The position numbers were made by a program, and so were the translations under genes. The notes under the pieces are model-generated. The model searched no databases, was not told where the DNA came from, and saw nothing but the letters and a program-made list of their open reading frames with translations. From Tyto alba (lineage: Eukaryota; Chordata; Aves; Strigiformes; Tytonidae): DNA of 64,000 bases. Within the stretch, counting starts at the first letter, position 1; every line of letters begins with the position of its first letter. Positions 45,747-59,255 of this stretch are shown here, piece after piece. The stretch covers positions 13,953,387-14,017,386 of the forward strand of contig NW_024881321.1 of assembly GCF_018691265.1 (NCBI RefSeq). The letters run 5' to 3'.

Positions 45747-48700
45747 TTGGGCTTCTTGTCTCACTAATAGCAAACACATTTCAGATGTAGTTGTTGCCTG
45801 TGATTCTGAAGCCAAACAAAAGTGATTCAAGGCTGATCCTTTGCTCCAATTCCTGGGGGTACAAAGTAGTTTATTCTCATACTACTGAGACCTATCTTCC
45901 TCTACAAACTGTTCTTAGGTTTGTTATTGATCTTATGCCCCTAGACTTACCCTGGACCCAAAGGTTGCACCTGTGGTCCAAAGATGTAATTACGCTGTTT
46001 TATTTTATTTTTTTCCAGATCATACCTTCAGAAATAGTGTGAATGGTATTCTTCATTGTGATTTTTACCTGTACAGGCACATTGCAGGAGGGAACATGGG
46101 AGTGCAAAAACCTTTAGGACGTTGCTGGAATGCTGTCTGGGACAGAGGAAGCTGCCCCTGTGCTGTCACATCCATAGTGCCTTCTGAGAGCAGCTCCTAC
46201 TGTGATCAGAGCCTAGAGTTGTACCTGAGTATACTCCTTGAGAAATCCAAATGGATTATTCAGAGATGAGAGACCTAACAATTGCACAAACTAAGTAATA
46301 TAGAGGCAGTCTTTGATATTGCTCCCTGGCTTGCTCTATATTTAGTAATATAGATGTAGGTACATTCACTCTGGACTTGAACATGTTCCCAGTTATGCTG
46401 ATTATGTATCTTACTTCTGGTTTAAATTAAAATTATAGATATGGATTAAAACTGAAATGTTAACAAAGAATGGAAAACAATAGCATAATTATTGTTCAAA
46501 TTCTCTTGATGATTTTTCTAATTGGATTTTAGACCAAATCCATATTAAAGCAAAGTGATCAGCACTGGCACTTAAAAACGCCTATCCTACCACTTAAAGT
46601 ATTTTATGAGTAACAAAGTAGACAGAATAGTTCAGATCAGTATTAATCTCCGTAAATATATGCTTACAAAATGTCATGCAAACCCTAAGTGAGCAATGAT
46701 AACTAAGCCACAAATGGGGGTGTGTGTAAGTAAGGTTATATAATTTTCTGGCAGAACGTGTTTTCATTTCCTTAGCAGGAAAAATATGAATTATGGCCAT
46801 AGCTCATAAACTGTGAAGAGTTAGTGTTACTGGATTATGAAATGAACACTAAAGAGACATTAAATGGTTTAGAACAGAACAAAGAAAATGGAAGTAGCAA
46901 GATTTGTGTCAGTCACCAACCTCAACATTTGTGTGTCTTTTAAAATAGCTATTCATTACTGTTTTTCCACCATGCTACATGTTTCTTTATACTTTTTTAA
47001 TGTGCTTAATTATATTGTTATCTGATAGATATCTGTTCAATTTATTCCGTCATAAAAACCTCCAAAAACTGATCTTTTTTCAATTGCAGTTCTCTAAATC
47101 ACCTTAATTTATCCTTTTGCTCCTAGTTTGTTCAATGGTCTACTACACTTCTCATAGATATTTTAGTTTTGATAAGGTTAAACATGTTTTCTTGTTTATT
47201 TGTTTTTTATTATTATTGCTGTTTTTTTTTCCAAACATTTCAAATACTTGAAGAATAATCAGAAGATTGTAATAAGTAAGACCTGTTAAAGAACTTTAGA
47301 ATAAAAGTGATAAAACAAAATTATTATTTACAATGTAGGCTAGAGTTTGGTGTTGATATTTTCTTTTTATGGCAGAATATAGCTTTTAATCTTAAAGAAA
47401 TTATCCATAATCCAATCTCAGCATGAGTTCACTTTTCCTAATAAACTGAGAAGTAGAAGGAGTAGAACCAGCAATTGAAATAAACCATTGAGCTGTCTCT
47501 TAAAACTTCTTTTTATAATGAAAAGTGACTTATCATAGTTTATAATGCATTTATACTGACTTGTAGGTCATATATTATGTAAAGATCTTAGTAAGTATTT
47601 GGAACTTAATGGACAAATATAGCTTAATATTAATATAACTAAGACAAATTTCCCATGCACTGAAACCAGAATAAATCCAATCCAAGACATTCTTCTAATG
47701 TTATGCTAGTAACTCTTTAGGTAGACTGAAAAGAAAGTTTTCCTTATTAATCTAGTATCTCATAATAATAAAAGGAAGAATATTTAGCAAAATAAAAACA
47801 AATTTAAGTTTTTATCTATTTATGAAGTGAAAAATTATTACAATGAAACTGCCCTCAAAGATAAACTTATATTTCTTTAGACTTAAATTATATTAATTAG
47901 TATATTTTTTGTAACTACAATAGTAACTTCAGAGTGAAAAGTCACAATTTACTAAAACCTTCTGTTCTAGAAAATAAAGTTTAATGGTGAAAACCACCAA
48001 AATTCCTAGAATAGTAGAATACTTATAGTCATCTGATAAAAAGGTTTTGTTTGTAAAATTATTGGTATTTTCACATCATTTACTGCTACATAAAGAACTT
48101 ACTTTATTTTAGGGCTATCATTTGATACAGGGTTCAAAAAGTTTAAACAGTAGTACCTTTAGTCACAAAATTGTTTGTTGCATTGTCCTTTTTTTTTATT
48201 TTTTTTTTTCATTAAATAAAGCTTTTTCCCTTAAATGACAACTAAGTTTCATTTATTTGTTTAAAGTAGTAATTGAAAAAATACCTACACAACAAAGTTA
48301 AAATATTCTTTGGACTGTGTTCTAAAATAATCCAAATAATTATTTTTTGTATGTATTTCAGTAGAATGTGGTGGGCTTTTTCCTTACAATAAATATGTTC
48401 TGACAGGTTTTTTTGCCTTGAATATTTACTTTAGACTGAATGATTTATTTTAACTGAGAATGACACATCTTGTCCCTTATTTGTCCTCTCCAGGATTTGT
48501 TTCTTCCTTTGTTAATTATAAGACATACAATTTCAGTTAAGTTTTCCAGAAAACTCCTTTGTTGCCCAGTGTTTGGGTGTCTTCCAAATTGTTTTATGTG
48601 ATACTAATTCAAGCATTCAGTATGTTGAAATAATCACAGCTTTAGAGTTCGTTCAAGTAATTACCTGCAGTGTTCTTATTTGAATCACAAAAAATAGGCC

Positions 48701-49406
48701 TTTTTAAGACTGGGGGTTTACTTTACTACATGAAGTATTTGTATATTTTTTCAAATTATAATTTTATACCTGTGTTATACTTTGAAATGCTTGTTCAGTG
48801 CTTTTTTCTCCTCCATTTAAAAAATGTAGGCAAAAATAACTAACCAAAATAAAGCCATTTCAATTCTGCATGTTATTATTATTGGTATTGTTAATTGTCA
48901 AGAACTTAGATTCTCTTATATAAGCATGATGCTTCTTACCAGCAGGAGGAGGGGCTAGATAGAAAAGAAGCTGGGGAAGGTGAAAAGTGAGGGAGGGAGA
49001 CAGAGGCATAGGAGTGAAAGTGATATAGTGAAAGGATGTTGGATTAACACCAGTGCAGCTGAAGTCAAAAGAAAGACAGTCGCTGATTTCCAAGGTAATT
49101 GGATGAGACCAATTGTCTGATGTTACTGCATTTTTTATATTTAGCAAGTGGGAGTTACAGCCAAATTTTCAAACTGCTAAATTTGATACTGAAAATTTCA
49201 CCTTCTCATTTTCTGAAATTCTTTGGTTTTGTCCCAATGCATAATTCAGACCTTCTGATTGCCTCTGCTCCTAACATAACAAATCTTGTTTTTATAGATA
49301 GTCTCACTGAAGGCCACTGGGGAGGAAAGTAACTATGTAATTCCAATAAAGTAGTCCTCTTCTGGGTGGCTAAGTCTTGCAGCTATAGGTCATTATTGTC
49401 TTGCAG
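45747..49406. other. AT-rich non-coding DNA
   Basis: No gene or mobile element could be supported. A 98-codon frame at 45973-46269 begins near a pyrimidine-rich acceptor-like stretch (TTATTTTTTTCCAG at about 46018), but its product is not recognisable. The region at 46800-48800 is especially AT-rich. Confidence 0.6.
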
Positions 49407-49571
49407 GTACCTGCCTGCTGCTCCAGCTGGTACTGCGGAAAGGGCTACAGCTGTCACCTCCAGCTCTCCCAAATCAGGCTTGTTGGGATTAAGGGTACAG
49501 GGGACAACTCAGTATGTAGAAGTGCTGTGTTGCAGTACTTCAAGTCTATAGTAGATGGTGGGAAAAATGAG
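49407..49571 (+). other. Candidate internal exon, unrecognised product
   Basis: A 165-base segment (55 codons exactly) lies between a good acceptor (CATTATTGTCTTGCAG just left) and a possible donor (GAG followed by GTATCT at 49572). It is richer in GC than its flanks. Translated in phase 0 it starts VPACCSSWYCGKGYSCHLQL, continues through GIKGTGDNSVCR and VLQYFKSI, and ends GGKNE: a cysteine-containing, globular-looking peptide without low complexity. I do not recognise the family. Against it: the frame is open for only 69 codons, a second plus-strand frame is also open here, the donor lacks the consensus A at +4 and G at +5, and no partner exon was found nearby. It could be a real exon of a long gene, a pseudogene piece or chance. 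Confidence 0.25.
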
Positions 49572-52500
49572 GTATCTTTTTCAGTTAAGATGTAACATCA
49601 TAATAATATTAGTAATTCAAAACTTCTATTTCTAGAGAAAATTGTCAGTTCATTTTTTCCATCAATTGTCATTGTTTACAATTGTTACTTCCAGGTCTCC
49701 CTTTTTAATACCTTACCCTGCCTGAAATGCCTGTTTAAACATTGTCCTTGCCATCATTCAATGCCAGCTTAAGCCTCATCCTCCCACACTCTCCCCACAC
49801 CTGTAGTCTTCCCTCCCTCTTTTGAACAAGCAGAAGGCTGCATTTGATACAGTTCAGGTTGGAAAGCAGCCATTATATTCTACTATTCTTTCACTTGAAA
49901 GGATTTATTGTGATTTTTTAACTCAAACTGATAATTATTCTTTTCCTCAAATAATTTTTTAAAATTTCATCAACATTTATTGATTAAATGAAATGTTAAT
50001 TAGCCTAATTATGACTTAATCTCTACTATTAGTTCCATTGACTTCAGCAGGACTTCTTATCTAAATAAGGGCTATTGAATTTTGAGCCTATATTAGGAAG
50101 GTTATCTTGCAAACAGAAGGGCAGGAAATACTATAGCTTTGTTTCTGTAGAAAAGGTAATTGCTCTAAGAAGTTTTTTATGGGACCTCAGATTCTGGGAA
50201 TGATAATGTGTAATATTTACTATGCAATGGAAAGAAGTTTCCATGCTGCTGGCTGAATGAGACCTAGATGAAATCTGTTTTGGATACAGTAATTATTATA
50301 ATTGTTTACCAAGCTTCCTCTGTGCTGTAATTTACTCTACGGTATATGACAGGAGATACAAAACCATGACTGTCAGAGTTGTATAAAACAGTTTACTGTT
50401 TGGTACAATTCAAAATAAGAAAGACAATAATTCTGCACCTGTCTAGGCTCAGATGACAAATTGGATATGAAAGGAAAGATGTGAAATCAGTGAGCTATGA
50501 AGATGTGTGTCTGTCTATAAATTTATTAGGTACATCCTTAAGCATAACTGGATTATCTGTGTTCTCAATGGAAATTTTAAATCTCATATAAAGAGACATA
50601 TTGTTTCTCTCAATCTAGGTCTTATTTCATTCAAGCAGTTTTACTCTGTGAATAAAGACTCAGGGGTGCATACACAGGAGTGTTTTCATATGCTGTTTGC
50701 ATTTGTATCTATTTTTCACAGCAAGAAAACTGCTTGTTTTGTATGACTAGTAATTTGCTTTCACTCACACAGGCATTTCTGTAAACAGGAGCTGAAATTC
50801 TGTCCCAGTCAGGAAGTTTCTGAGTATCTGTTGTCAGCTGCTGAATATCTTGAACTCTGACTGATGTGGCATCTCAGCAACATATGAAAGCAACTCATTG
50901 CTTCATAAAATCAGGCTAAAACCAGAGAAAGTATAACAACACATTAGATTGATATTTAAAGCTGTCTCTAAGGCAGTGAAAGATAAAGACTTCAGTTGTC
51001 TCAGGGAACAGAGTAACTTTACTGTGGACACTGACTTTTTGACTTCTGTAAGAGGCCCCTGCCCTGATACTAACTGCTACCACCATACCCTGTGTGGAAA
51101 TTGGTTGTGCTTGGGTATGTAAGGACAACATCTATTCAACAAGCAGACAAAACACATAGGTTTTGGTTCTCAAGGACATCTAGTTACAGTGATTACTCCC
51201 AGCCTGAGACAAAGGCAGAACACAGAAATGTAGACATGCAGGAGATTTTCAGGTAGAAAATAAACATGTGTAAGGAACTGAAGGAGTTAATGTCTCAAAC
51301 ATTAATTGACACAGAAAACTTTGACAAGCTGTGGCCTTTGTGATTAGTCTAAGGAATGCTGCCCAAGGAAGTATGGAGTGTAACGAAGGATGCACATCCA
51401 CACTCCCTTGCAGCTGTATTGCACTTTAAATACAAAAAGATAATTTTTCTCTTCATTAGCTGGAAGTAATACTGTGACATACAGTCTGCTTTTACTATTT
51501 TCTTGGTTTGAAACAGTCTGAATTTACCTAGTATTTTTACACCAACTGTCTATAAATTGAATTAGAATTGTTGTTCATCTTGTACATCTCATATTCTTTA
51601 TCAATAGTTTCCATATTATTTATACTTAGGAAATCATTGCAATATTCCTTCAGCACATGCCTTTAGTTGATTGCAAGAAATCCTTCCTCAGAAGTGGGAT
51701 TCATGCTATGATGTTCGTGTGCCATACTTTCTACAGTAACTTCTTGTGTTAGGATCTCCCACAAAGGCCTGGTACTAATCCTTATGATAGAGGCAATCAA
51801 GTTCAGATGCAAGTGTACTTTGTATTTCAGTGAATATGAAGAAATGTTTTCCCAGGAGACCAGTATTTGAAGTCAATACTTATGCTGTTGGATAATAAAT
51901 GGTGTTATTTACCTCAGCAAAGATCAATATTTCCTCAGTGGACAGATAAGATAAAAGTGATATGGTTTAATTTTAGCCTATGCTGTTTCAAATGTGGATA
52001 TTCTTTCTTCTACTAATGTTTCACAGAAGTGAATTGCAACATTCTTGGATAACTTGGTAGACAGTTATGACACAAGGAAATAAGGATAAAATGTAGCCTT
52101 TCTGTGTATAATTTTGTATATATTATGGTGCAGTTCAAAGTTAGTATATAAGAATATCTAACAGTATAACTTCATTTTAGTGGAGCTGAATTAATACATA
52201 GCACCTCAAGTTAAAATTTGTATCAACATTCTTAATTAGACTGTACATCTCACCTCAGACATGCACACATGAAAAGAAACTATCATACATGAAATATGTT
52301 TAATTTTTATTAATACTAAAAACTGAGAGTACTGCAGTGCACTGAAGTTGGAGTATAAGAAACCTGAGATAAAGGATACAGATGCAGAATTTTGTTATAA
52401 CTGATCAGGAGTTGTATATATTGTCACTACATTACCTTGGCTAATGTTGGATGCTATCATGTACTCAAAAAGAGAAGACTTTTATAAACACATTTCAATA

Positions 52501-55151
52501 AAGGAAGTCTAGACTTTTGCTAATACTCAAAAACTTTAAAAACACGGATACAAATACTGCTGTTATCCAAAGAACCCTTGTATAGAAATTAAAAACTGTG
52601 TAGCCTTTCTGTACTTTAGACATTCTTCTTCTGTACTGAGCCTGTGTGCTCTGGAAACTCTTATTTCCAGTATGTCTATTACAGTCAGAAGGCACCAGAA
52701 ATCATTCTTGTCATTCAGCTGGACAGAAATAAGAAGAAACAGTATTTGCATGTAAGGACAGCTTCCCAAACTTCTTGCCTGTAAAATACTTTAATTAAAA
52801 CTTTTTTTTTTTTTTAACATTTGGTTTTGGTTTTGTCTTATTAGACAGGAAAATAACAAAGCAGAATCAACCCACTGTAAAATATTACATTTTTCTTTAG
52901 CAAAACCAATAAAAATGCAATGTTATTTGATGACATCAAGTGATTTAACTATGACTCCTCATCCCGTTATACATCTCTCTTAATTAAATAGGTTCCCTGA
53001 ATGACTTTAAAATTAATAAATTAGTATTTCACTTGCTGTTTGCACCTACAGTCTTTGCAATTGTAGCTTCTTTCAAAAAGATAAACACTCTCTTCCTAAA
53101 ATGAACTACAGCTTAATAGTGGAATATGGCTGATGTTGTATCACATACTGTGCAGCAATTTTAGTAGGGAAAGGACTGGGAAAACAGGTAACAAATTAGA
53201 TTGATGTGTTGTCCTCGGCATACTGGCATTTTCATTTCTGAGGCCTACCAAGTCCAAAACAAAACCATTTTTTATACTTGTTCAAAATCTCAAGAGAAAT
53301 GAGTTCAGGTGGTCTCAGCCCAGTTTTTCATGTACAAGAGGACACATCAAAAAGCTGTCTTGTGTTGATAGTAATTCATCACTCTCATCTGTGAAAAGAC
53401 ATGGGATTACAAGCATAGAGAAAAAAAAAAGTACTGCTAACTGCATTTTTTTTCCACCAACTATCTCTCTCTGGCCCATTTTGTATGAATATATGGGTAG
53501 ACATGTCAAGGAAGGGAATGAAGATCATGTCTTCATGATTATCAAGGACTGTTATTTAATTCACCTTTCCGACTCCTTACCTCTGACTGAATCTCAGTAT
53601 AACAAAACAAAATCTCAAAGTATGGAAAGGAAAACGATAGAAATTATAACTTAAAGAAAAACAGGTAGTGAAAAATGTAAGTCACTGCATATCAGTGATG
53701 ATGTGTTAAAAATGTAATCAAACAGCATGTCACTGTGTATGGTTTAATTCTTCAAATCTCTTAAAACGACCTTGTGAAAATTAGAACATTTAAAAATGTT
53801 GCTTTTTCAATAAGTCTTTTCCCTCAGGTTTTACAAAGGACACGGAAGAGAGATTACTGATTTGATTATGTTAAAGTTAAAAGATTTCTCTGAGGAATAT
53901 CTATATTAAGAACACTGTTCTGTTTTCAATGGTGCCATAGACATTCTTTTGGAGATGCTGCAATGCCACACCACAATGTGCAAAATTGTTTTCAGTGGCT
54001 GTTTTTATCCTCTCTATTCTTTTGCTCCTCCAGAATTCATTCCATATAACCCTGGTGAGGGGAGGGAGATTCTTCCTCATGATGACAGGAAAAAGGAAGA
54101 CCTATACTGTTCACATTTCCCTAAAACTCTGGTAGACAAAGACAGAACACGACATAATTTACTAAAAATGCTCATCTAGATGACCACAGCAGATCAGTGA
54201 AAATAAATTTAACTACGGGTTCAGTGTTTGTCAGCAGTATTTTCCTAACACTACTAAAGTTGGGGGGAGTGTGAATTTTTGCCACTTTGTATTCTTTCTT
54301 TGGGACATACAAGAGTCTAGCATAGACACAAGTGAGATAATGCTGAGGTAAAAGAGGGAGGAGGTATAAGGCAGTGAGGAAAAACAGCTGTTTTATTCAG
54401 GAACATGTTCTGTTCCATTGGCAATGTCATAATCAGTGTAGATGTTACAATAATTGGTCCCCATTACCTATCACTGAAATGGATGGTTTCAATAATAATT
54501 CATTTTAATATCTGTTGGAGAAAATGAGCTCAACTGGTAATAATGCAAATGTCAGAACAAAGAAGAGCACTCTATAGCAAGTCTTTGAAATTGTTTATTC
54601 TGACAGAGTATATCATGTTTAGAAACAGTGCAATATCATATTCTGAAGTATTTGAGTACATGTAAAATGAATTAATATCCTATTCTCTATATATTGTTTC
54701 CAATAACCATGATATAGGCAGTCATTCTAAATCATATATTTAAATGGCAAAATTTGAGATTGCTCAAAAGCTTATCAACAAATATGCACTTATATTAGAT
54801 AGGAAAGAAATTCTTAGGTTTAGTCCACAAGTAGACCTGACAGAAAAAGTAGCTGGTGTTCACAGAACCATTATTTGGAGGGTCTGTACCATGAGACTCT
54901 CATCATCTGATATTTATGTATAATTTGGATGTACATCAAGAAAGAATATGAATACTCCATTTTCTCAGTGCACTGGAAACACTGTGACAATAAGAATCAT
55001 CAAATGATCCATTTATTGTTATAATTCAATAGCTTAGCAGTCTTTTTAAGTTCCCATACACAACATTAATAGAAATATATATGTGTATTATATGTAAATT
55101 ATTCTAGTAGACACATTTTCAATAGCTCTAGTGGTATTACAGTCTGATCAT
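49572..55151. other. AT-rich non-coding DNA
   Basis: I found no supportable gene or mobile element in these 5.6 kb. A T14 run lies at 52802-52815. ATCAT at 55147-55151 is the left target duplication of the next element. Confidence 0.6.
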
Positions 55152-55307
55152 TGTCCTGGGTTTGAGTGAGTGTTGGGGTTTTTGGAAGTGGGGGAAGAGG
55201 CTACTGAGGTGGGCCCTTGTCAGAAGCTTCTTGAAACTCCCCCAGCTCCAACTCAGCCCCACCTCTGCACCAAGGCCGAGCCACTCAGCTGCACCTCTAT
55301 GGTAACA

Positions 55308-55315
55308 TATTTAAG
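55308..55315 (+). promoter_or_regulatory. TATA-like box of the solo LTR
   Basis: TATTTAAG, conserved in both arms of the rearranged LTR at 14.3-15.4 kb. That conservation supports it as the U3 core promoter of the family. Confidence 0.5.
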
Positions 55316-56048
55316 AAGGGACCTGAGAGGAGGAGTTGGACTTGTGAGGAGGAGTTGCGGCAGCTGAGTGAACACCAAGGTCAGTGGAGGAATGGAGGAA
55401 GAAAGGAGGGAGGAGGTGTGCCAGAGCAGAGAACCCCCTGTATCCTCCTGTGGTGAGTTGGCAGGGCGGCCACCCCTCGACACCCATGAAGATCTACGGT
55501 GGAGCAGACACTGATTTATGGCCTGTGAGGGGCCTCATATGCAACCATTTAAAATGGCTGTGCTCAAAGGAAGCTGGGATCCTTGTGAGAAGAGGCATCC
55601 CCCACTGCTGTAGTTCGTCACTGGGAGGATTGAAGCACATGGGGGTGTCCCCACCAGAGCAGCTCGGGAAGGGCTGCTTCCCATGGGAGGGACTCCAGTT
55701 GAATAAAGTTGGTGTCCCACACTGGAGCAGCTAAGGAAACGCTGTGGCCTGTGAGAGGAACTCAGGTCAGAGAAAAATTTGTGGAGGACTGTCTCCTGTG
55801 AGAGGGGGACCACACTGGAGCAGGGGGAAGAAGTTCCAGAAGCTCCCCCCACCAAAGATGGAAGAAGCTCCAGCACTGAATGCACCCCCCCATTGCCTGC
55901 CCCTGTGCTGTTGTGGGGAGGAGGTAGAGATATCAGGAGCAAAGCTGAGCCCAGGAAGAAGGGAGGGGTGGGGGGAAGGTGTTTTCAACATGTGGTAATG
56001 CTTCTCACTGTCCTACTCTGTCTATTAAATGTTGCTGTTAGTGTCTGT

Positions 56049-56054
56049 AATAAA
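56049..56054 (+). terminator. LTR polyadenylation signal
   Basis: AATAAA followed within 20 bases by a T-rich run. This part of the LTR is missing from the rearranged copy at 14281-15382. Confidence 0.5.
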
Positions 56055-56249
56055 TTTATGTTCTTTTTTTTTCTTCCTCTAATGAGTCTGCCTTTTGACT
56101 GTGACCATAATGGATGATTTGCCCTTCCCAGTCATATCTTGAATACCAAGCCTGGCTCATTTTTTTTCCTTCTCAGCACTGGGAGAAAGAGAGGAGTGAG
56201 TGGCTGTATGGTGCTGAGGAGACCTCTGAGCTCATACCACGACAATCAT

Positions 56250-58199
56250 TTAGACTGTTTAGATGTCATCACGAACATGAGAGATCCAGTAGTTATGTTT
56301 GCAGTTGACTTTTATTGACAGAATTTTCGAGACAGCCACAATTTCTTAGCAATTTGACTGTATTTGCTTTTCAGAAGCTACATGAAGAGCTTTTACTTTG
56401 GAGTAAAACATTAATATTAGAGGTGAATGCAAACTACAAAATCCTGACAATACTGATATGGCTTTTCAAAACACATAATAGTCAGACCTAACTCAGTCTA
56501 TAACTTTAATTCATGATAGTATAGGGATATTACATAGTTATATTTTATCTTGCTCTGTTGCTTATTATTGAAATTAATATAATTAATTATTAGTAGTATT
56601 AACCAATTTGATCTGTACTAAAAGTAACCTCCCATCTTCTCTCTCCCCTCTGACAGTACTCATATTAATCTTTTCTGTGCCGTGGTTTACTTTGCAGCCC
56701 ATAGATAATACACTTATAGCACTATAACTGAATCAGTAGAGGACTGCACTACTTTGAGTAAGAAATAACAGCCAGAAGTAAGATGGCAGAGAATGGGATC
56801 TAAATTAAGTTGGCTTTGTTGCTGAAACCTGTGTTTATATAACTTGCCCAAAAATCTCTACAAAAGCAAGTAGGAATTCTATTACTTACATTTGTTAAAG
56901 AAGGCATCTAGATGCTACTTGGGTTCCTTTGTTGTTCTAGTTTCTAAATAATATCTGTAATTTCTCAAAGAAAAAAAAAATAATATGACCATTTTATTCA
57001 CATAAAGAATATAAAAGAAAAAACTTGTCACAGAAAACATTTTCTGCATGAAGTTAATAGCACAATGATTTGACTGGACCTGCTACAAAACATACTGTCC
57101 TCAGATAGATAACATGTTCCCATAAATTGACATTTTCTCATCTGTGACAGTAAATAATGACTTGCATTATTTAAATTAAGCAATATAACTTGTTTTTCTC
57201 ATTATCTGTATTTCAACACTGCTGCACTATAAGGGAGGATATTCAAGAAGAAAAAAGAAATCAAGTATAATAGTTTCTTTTTCTCTATGTATCAAAATAC
57301 ATTTGATCTCATGAGGGTAACATGGTCATTACAACAAAAAGCATCATATGCCGTTATTGCATGAATACACATACTGTTGCAGGGAACAGTTCAGGATATC
57401 AGGAAGGTATTTTAAGCTGGAAATCTACATAGAATAATAAGAGATGAGGACTAAGAGGCTAGGAATTGTGGAGGGCAGAGATTATTCTTTTAAGGAAAGA
57501 AATTTCTATAATCTGACTTCTAATTAAAACATACATTCCCCTTCAGATTGCGTACACCAAGAATTCTTCATAAACAGGACATCTATCCTGCAGCTGTAAT
57601 GCCGTTTTCATTTTTCAAATATTCAGAAGTTTTCATTTTTCAACTTAGTTTTTCCAGTAGAAAAAAATAAAGTGAAATGTTCAATTTTGGATCAAGACAT
57701 CGTTCAACAGATTAAGTTCAGCATAATGGAGTTTCTTCCAGGATTTTTCAGGTTTCATTGGTATTCATGCAACATTCTCTAAGGATACAAATTAGAGAAG
57801 AAGAGACTATTTAGTTGAACAGGAGTAGTTAAAATTATGCATCGGGACTATCAAAGAGACTTGATATGAATTGTGTAGCTACAAAATCTGGCCTATAGAG
57901 CAGAACAGGCTTATGAGTCATTTGACGAATAACTCTCTTGAGGCCAGTGTTCACACATGGAACACAATTAATATCCAAGGATCAAAATATTTCATTATGT
58001 CTTTTAATTTTGTTCTTATAGAAGATGAAATCCATGTTGATGTATTAGCATTGCACATAATATGGAAAATCAGACTTTATAGCTTATAAAATATGATCCT
58101 TAAAAAAAAAAAAAAAAAAGTAATGATGGCATGATGATTCTACACTATTCCACAGTGTTTAAAGTTCTATAATATCACAAAAATAACTAAGCTCAAGAA
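56250..58199. other. AT-rich non-coding DNA
   Basis: Nothing gene-like or element-like is recognisable. A18 lies at 58102-58119, about 80 bases left of the nested CR1. Confidence 0.65.
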
Positions 58200-59255
58200 C
58201 AGCCCACCTCAACAAGCAGGAAATTAGGCAAAAATGCCAAGAGCCCTGCATGGATGAACAAGGAGCTCCTAACAAAAGTCACACATAAAACATAAGTGTA
58301 GAGAAAATGGAAGCAGCGACAGATAATCTGAAAGGAATCTAGCAGGCAGGAATGAGTTTAGGAAAGCCGAAGCCCACCTGGAATTGAACCTGGCAAGGGA
58401 TGTCAAAGGCAATAAGAAGGGCTTCTAAAAATACATAAATAACAAAAAGAATACTAGGGAAAATGTGGGCCTGCTGTTACATGAGGCAGTGGCAGTGGTG
58501 ACACAGGACATGAAAAAGACTGAATGCCTTCTTTGCCACAGGCTTTCTCAGGAAGACTCACCTTAAGAGATCCAGGGCCCCAGTGGCCAGAGGGAAAGAC
58601 TAGGGGAAGGAAGACTTACCCTTAGTAGAAAACAATCAGATCAGGGAATACAATAAGCAAACTGGAAACACATAAATCCATGGGCCCTGATGGGTTGTAA
58701 CCACAAGTGCTGAAGGAGCTGTCTGATGTCATTGAGAGGCCACTTGATAATGTTTGAAACATCATGGAGATTGGGAGAAGTGATTGAGGGTAGGAGGAAA
58801 GCAAATGTTACTCCTATTTTCATAAAGAGCAAAGGACCCAGCAAACTACAGGACAGGCAACCTCATCTCATTCCCTGGGAATGTGGAGACAACTAACCAT
58901 GAGAACCATTTCCAGGCACATGAAAGACAAGAAAATCATCAGTAGTCATCTGCATGGCTTCGTCAAGGGGAAGCCATGCTTGAACAACTTGATAAAACTC
59001 TACAGTTAAATGGGTGTCTTGGTAGACTAAGGGAGGACCATGGATACTGTCTACCTTGACTTCAGTGAGGCTTTCAAAATTATATATTGTAGGATCCTCA
59101 TAGAGATACTAATGAAGTGTGGGCTGGATGATCCAACAGTGAAGTCAACTGAAAACTACCTGAACAGACAGGTCCCAAGAGAGGTGGACACTGGAACAAA
59201 GTCTTGTTGGAAGCCATTAACTAGTGGTGTACTCCAGAAGTCAATACTTAGAAGC
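58200..59255 (+). mobile_element. CR1 LINE, 5' segment of the split host copy
   Basis: Plus-strand CR1 sequence from the linker between endonuclease and RT into the RT domain. Segments seen are AWMNKELLTK-like sequence near 58250, KAEAHLELNLARDVKGNKK near 58365-58415, YLDFSEAF (the first catalytic Asp region) at about 59055, and SGVLQKSIL near 59225, corresponding to the conserved SGVPQGSVL block. The copy breaks off there and resumes after the inserted minus-strand CR1 at about 60512. Several frameshifts and stops are present, so it was already decaying or has decayed since. The left boundary is approximate. Confidence 0.85.

Larger units (their letters stand above)
55152..56244 (+). mobile_element. 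Solo LTR, 1093 bp, TSD ATCAT
   Basis: An apparently complete solo LTR starting TGTCCTGGGTTTGAGTGAG and ending CTCATACCACGACA, flanked by exact 5-bp duplications ATCAT (55147-55151 and 56245-56249). A TATA-like TATTTAAG lies at 55308-55315. The position equivalent to the CCAAT box of the copy at 14.4 kb reads CCACT. A polyadenylation signal AATAAA at 56049-56054 is followed by a T-rich stretch, placing R/U5 in the last 200 bases. An earlier AATAAA is at 55702-55707. The 5-bp duplication and TGTCCTGG terminus point to an avian ERVL-type family (inference). It is more GC-rich than its surroundings, and frames inside it of up to 135 codons are not genes. No internal viral genes remain, as expected after recombination between two LTRs. 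Confidence 0.9.

Noticed and set aside
45973..46269. 98-codon frame after an acceptor-like pyrimidine tract
   Set aside because: No donor with a sensible exon length, product unrecognised and no composition change comparable to 49407-49571.
55535..55942. 135-codon minus-strand frame, and overlapping plus-strand frames of 112-116 codons
   Set aside because: All lie inside the solo LTR at 55152-56244. Several overlapping frames are open because the LTR is GC-rich.
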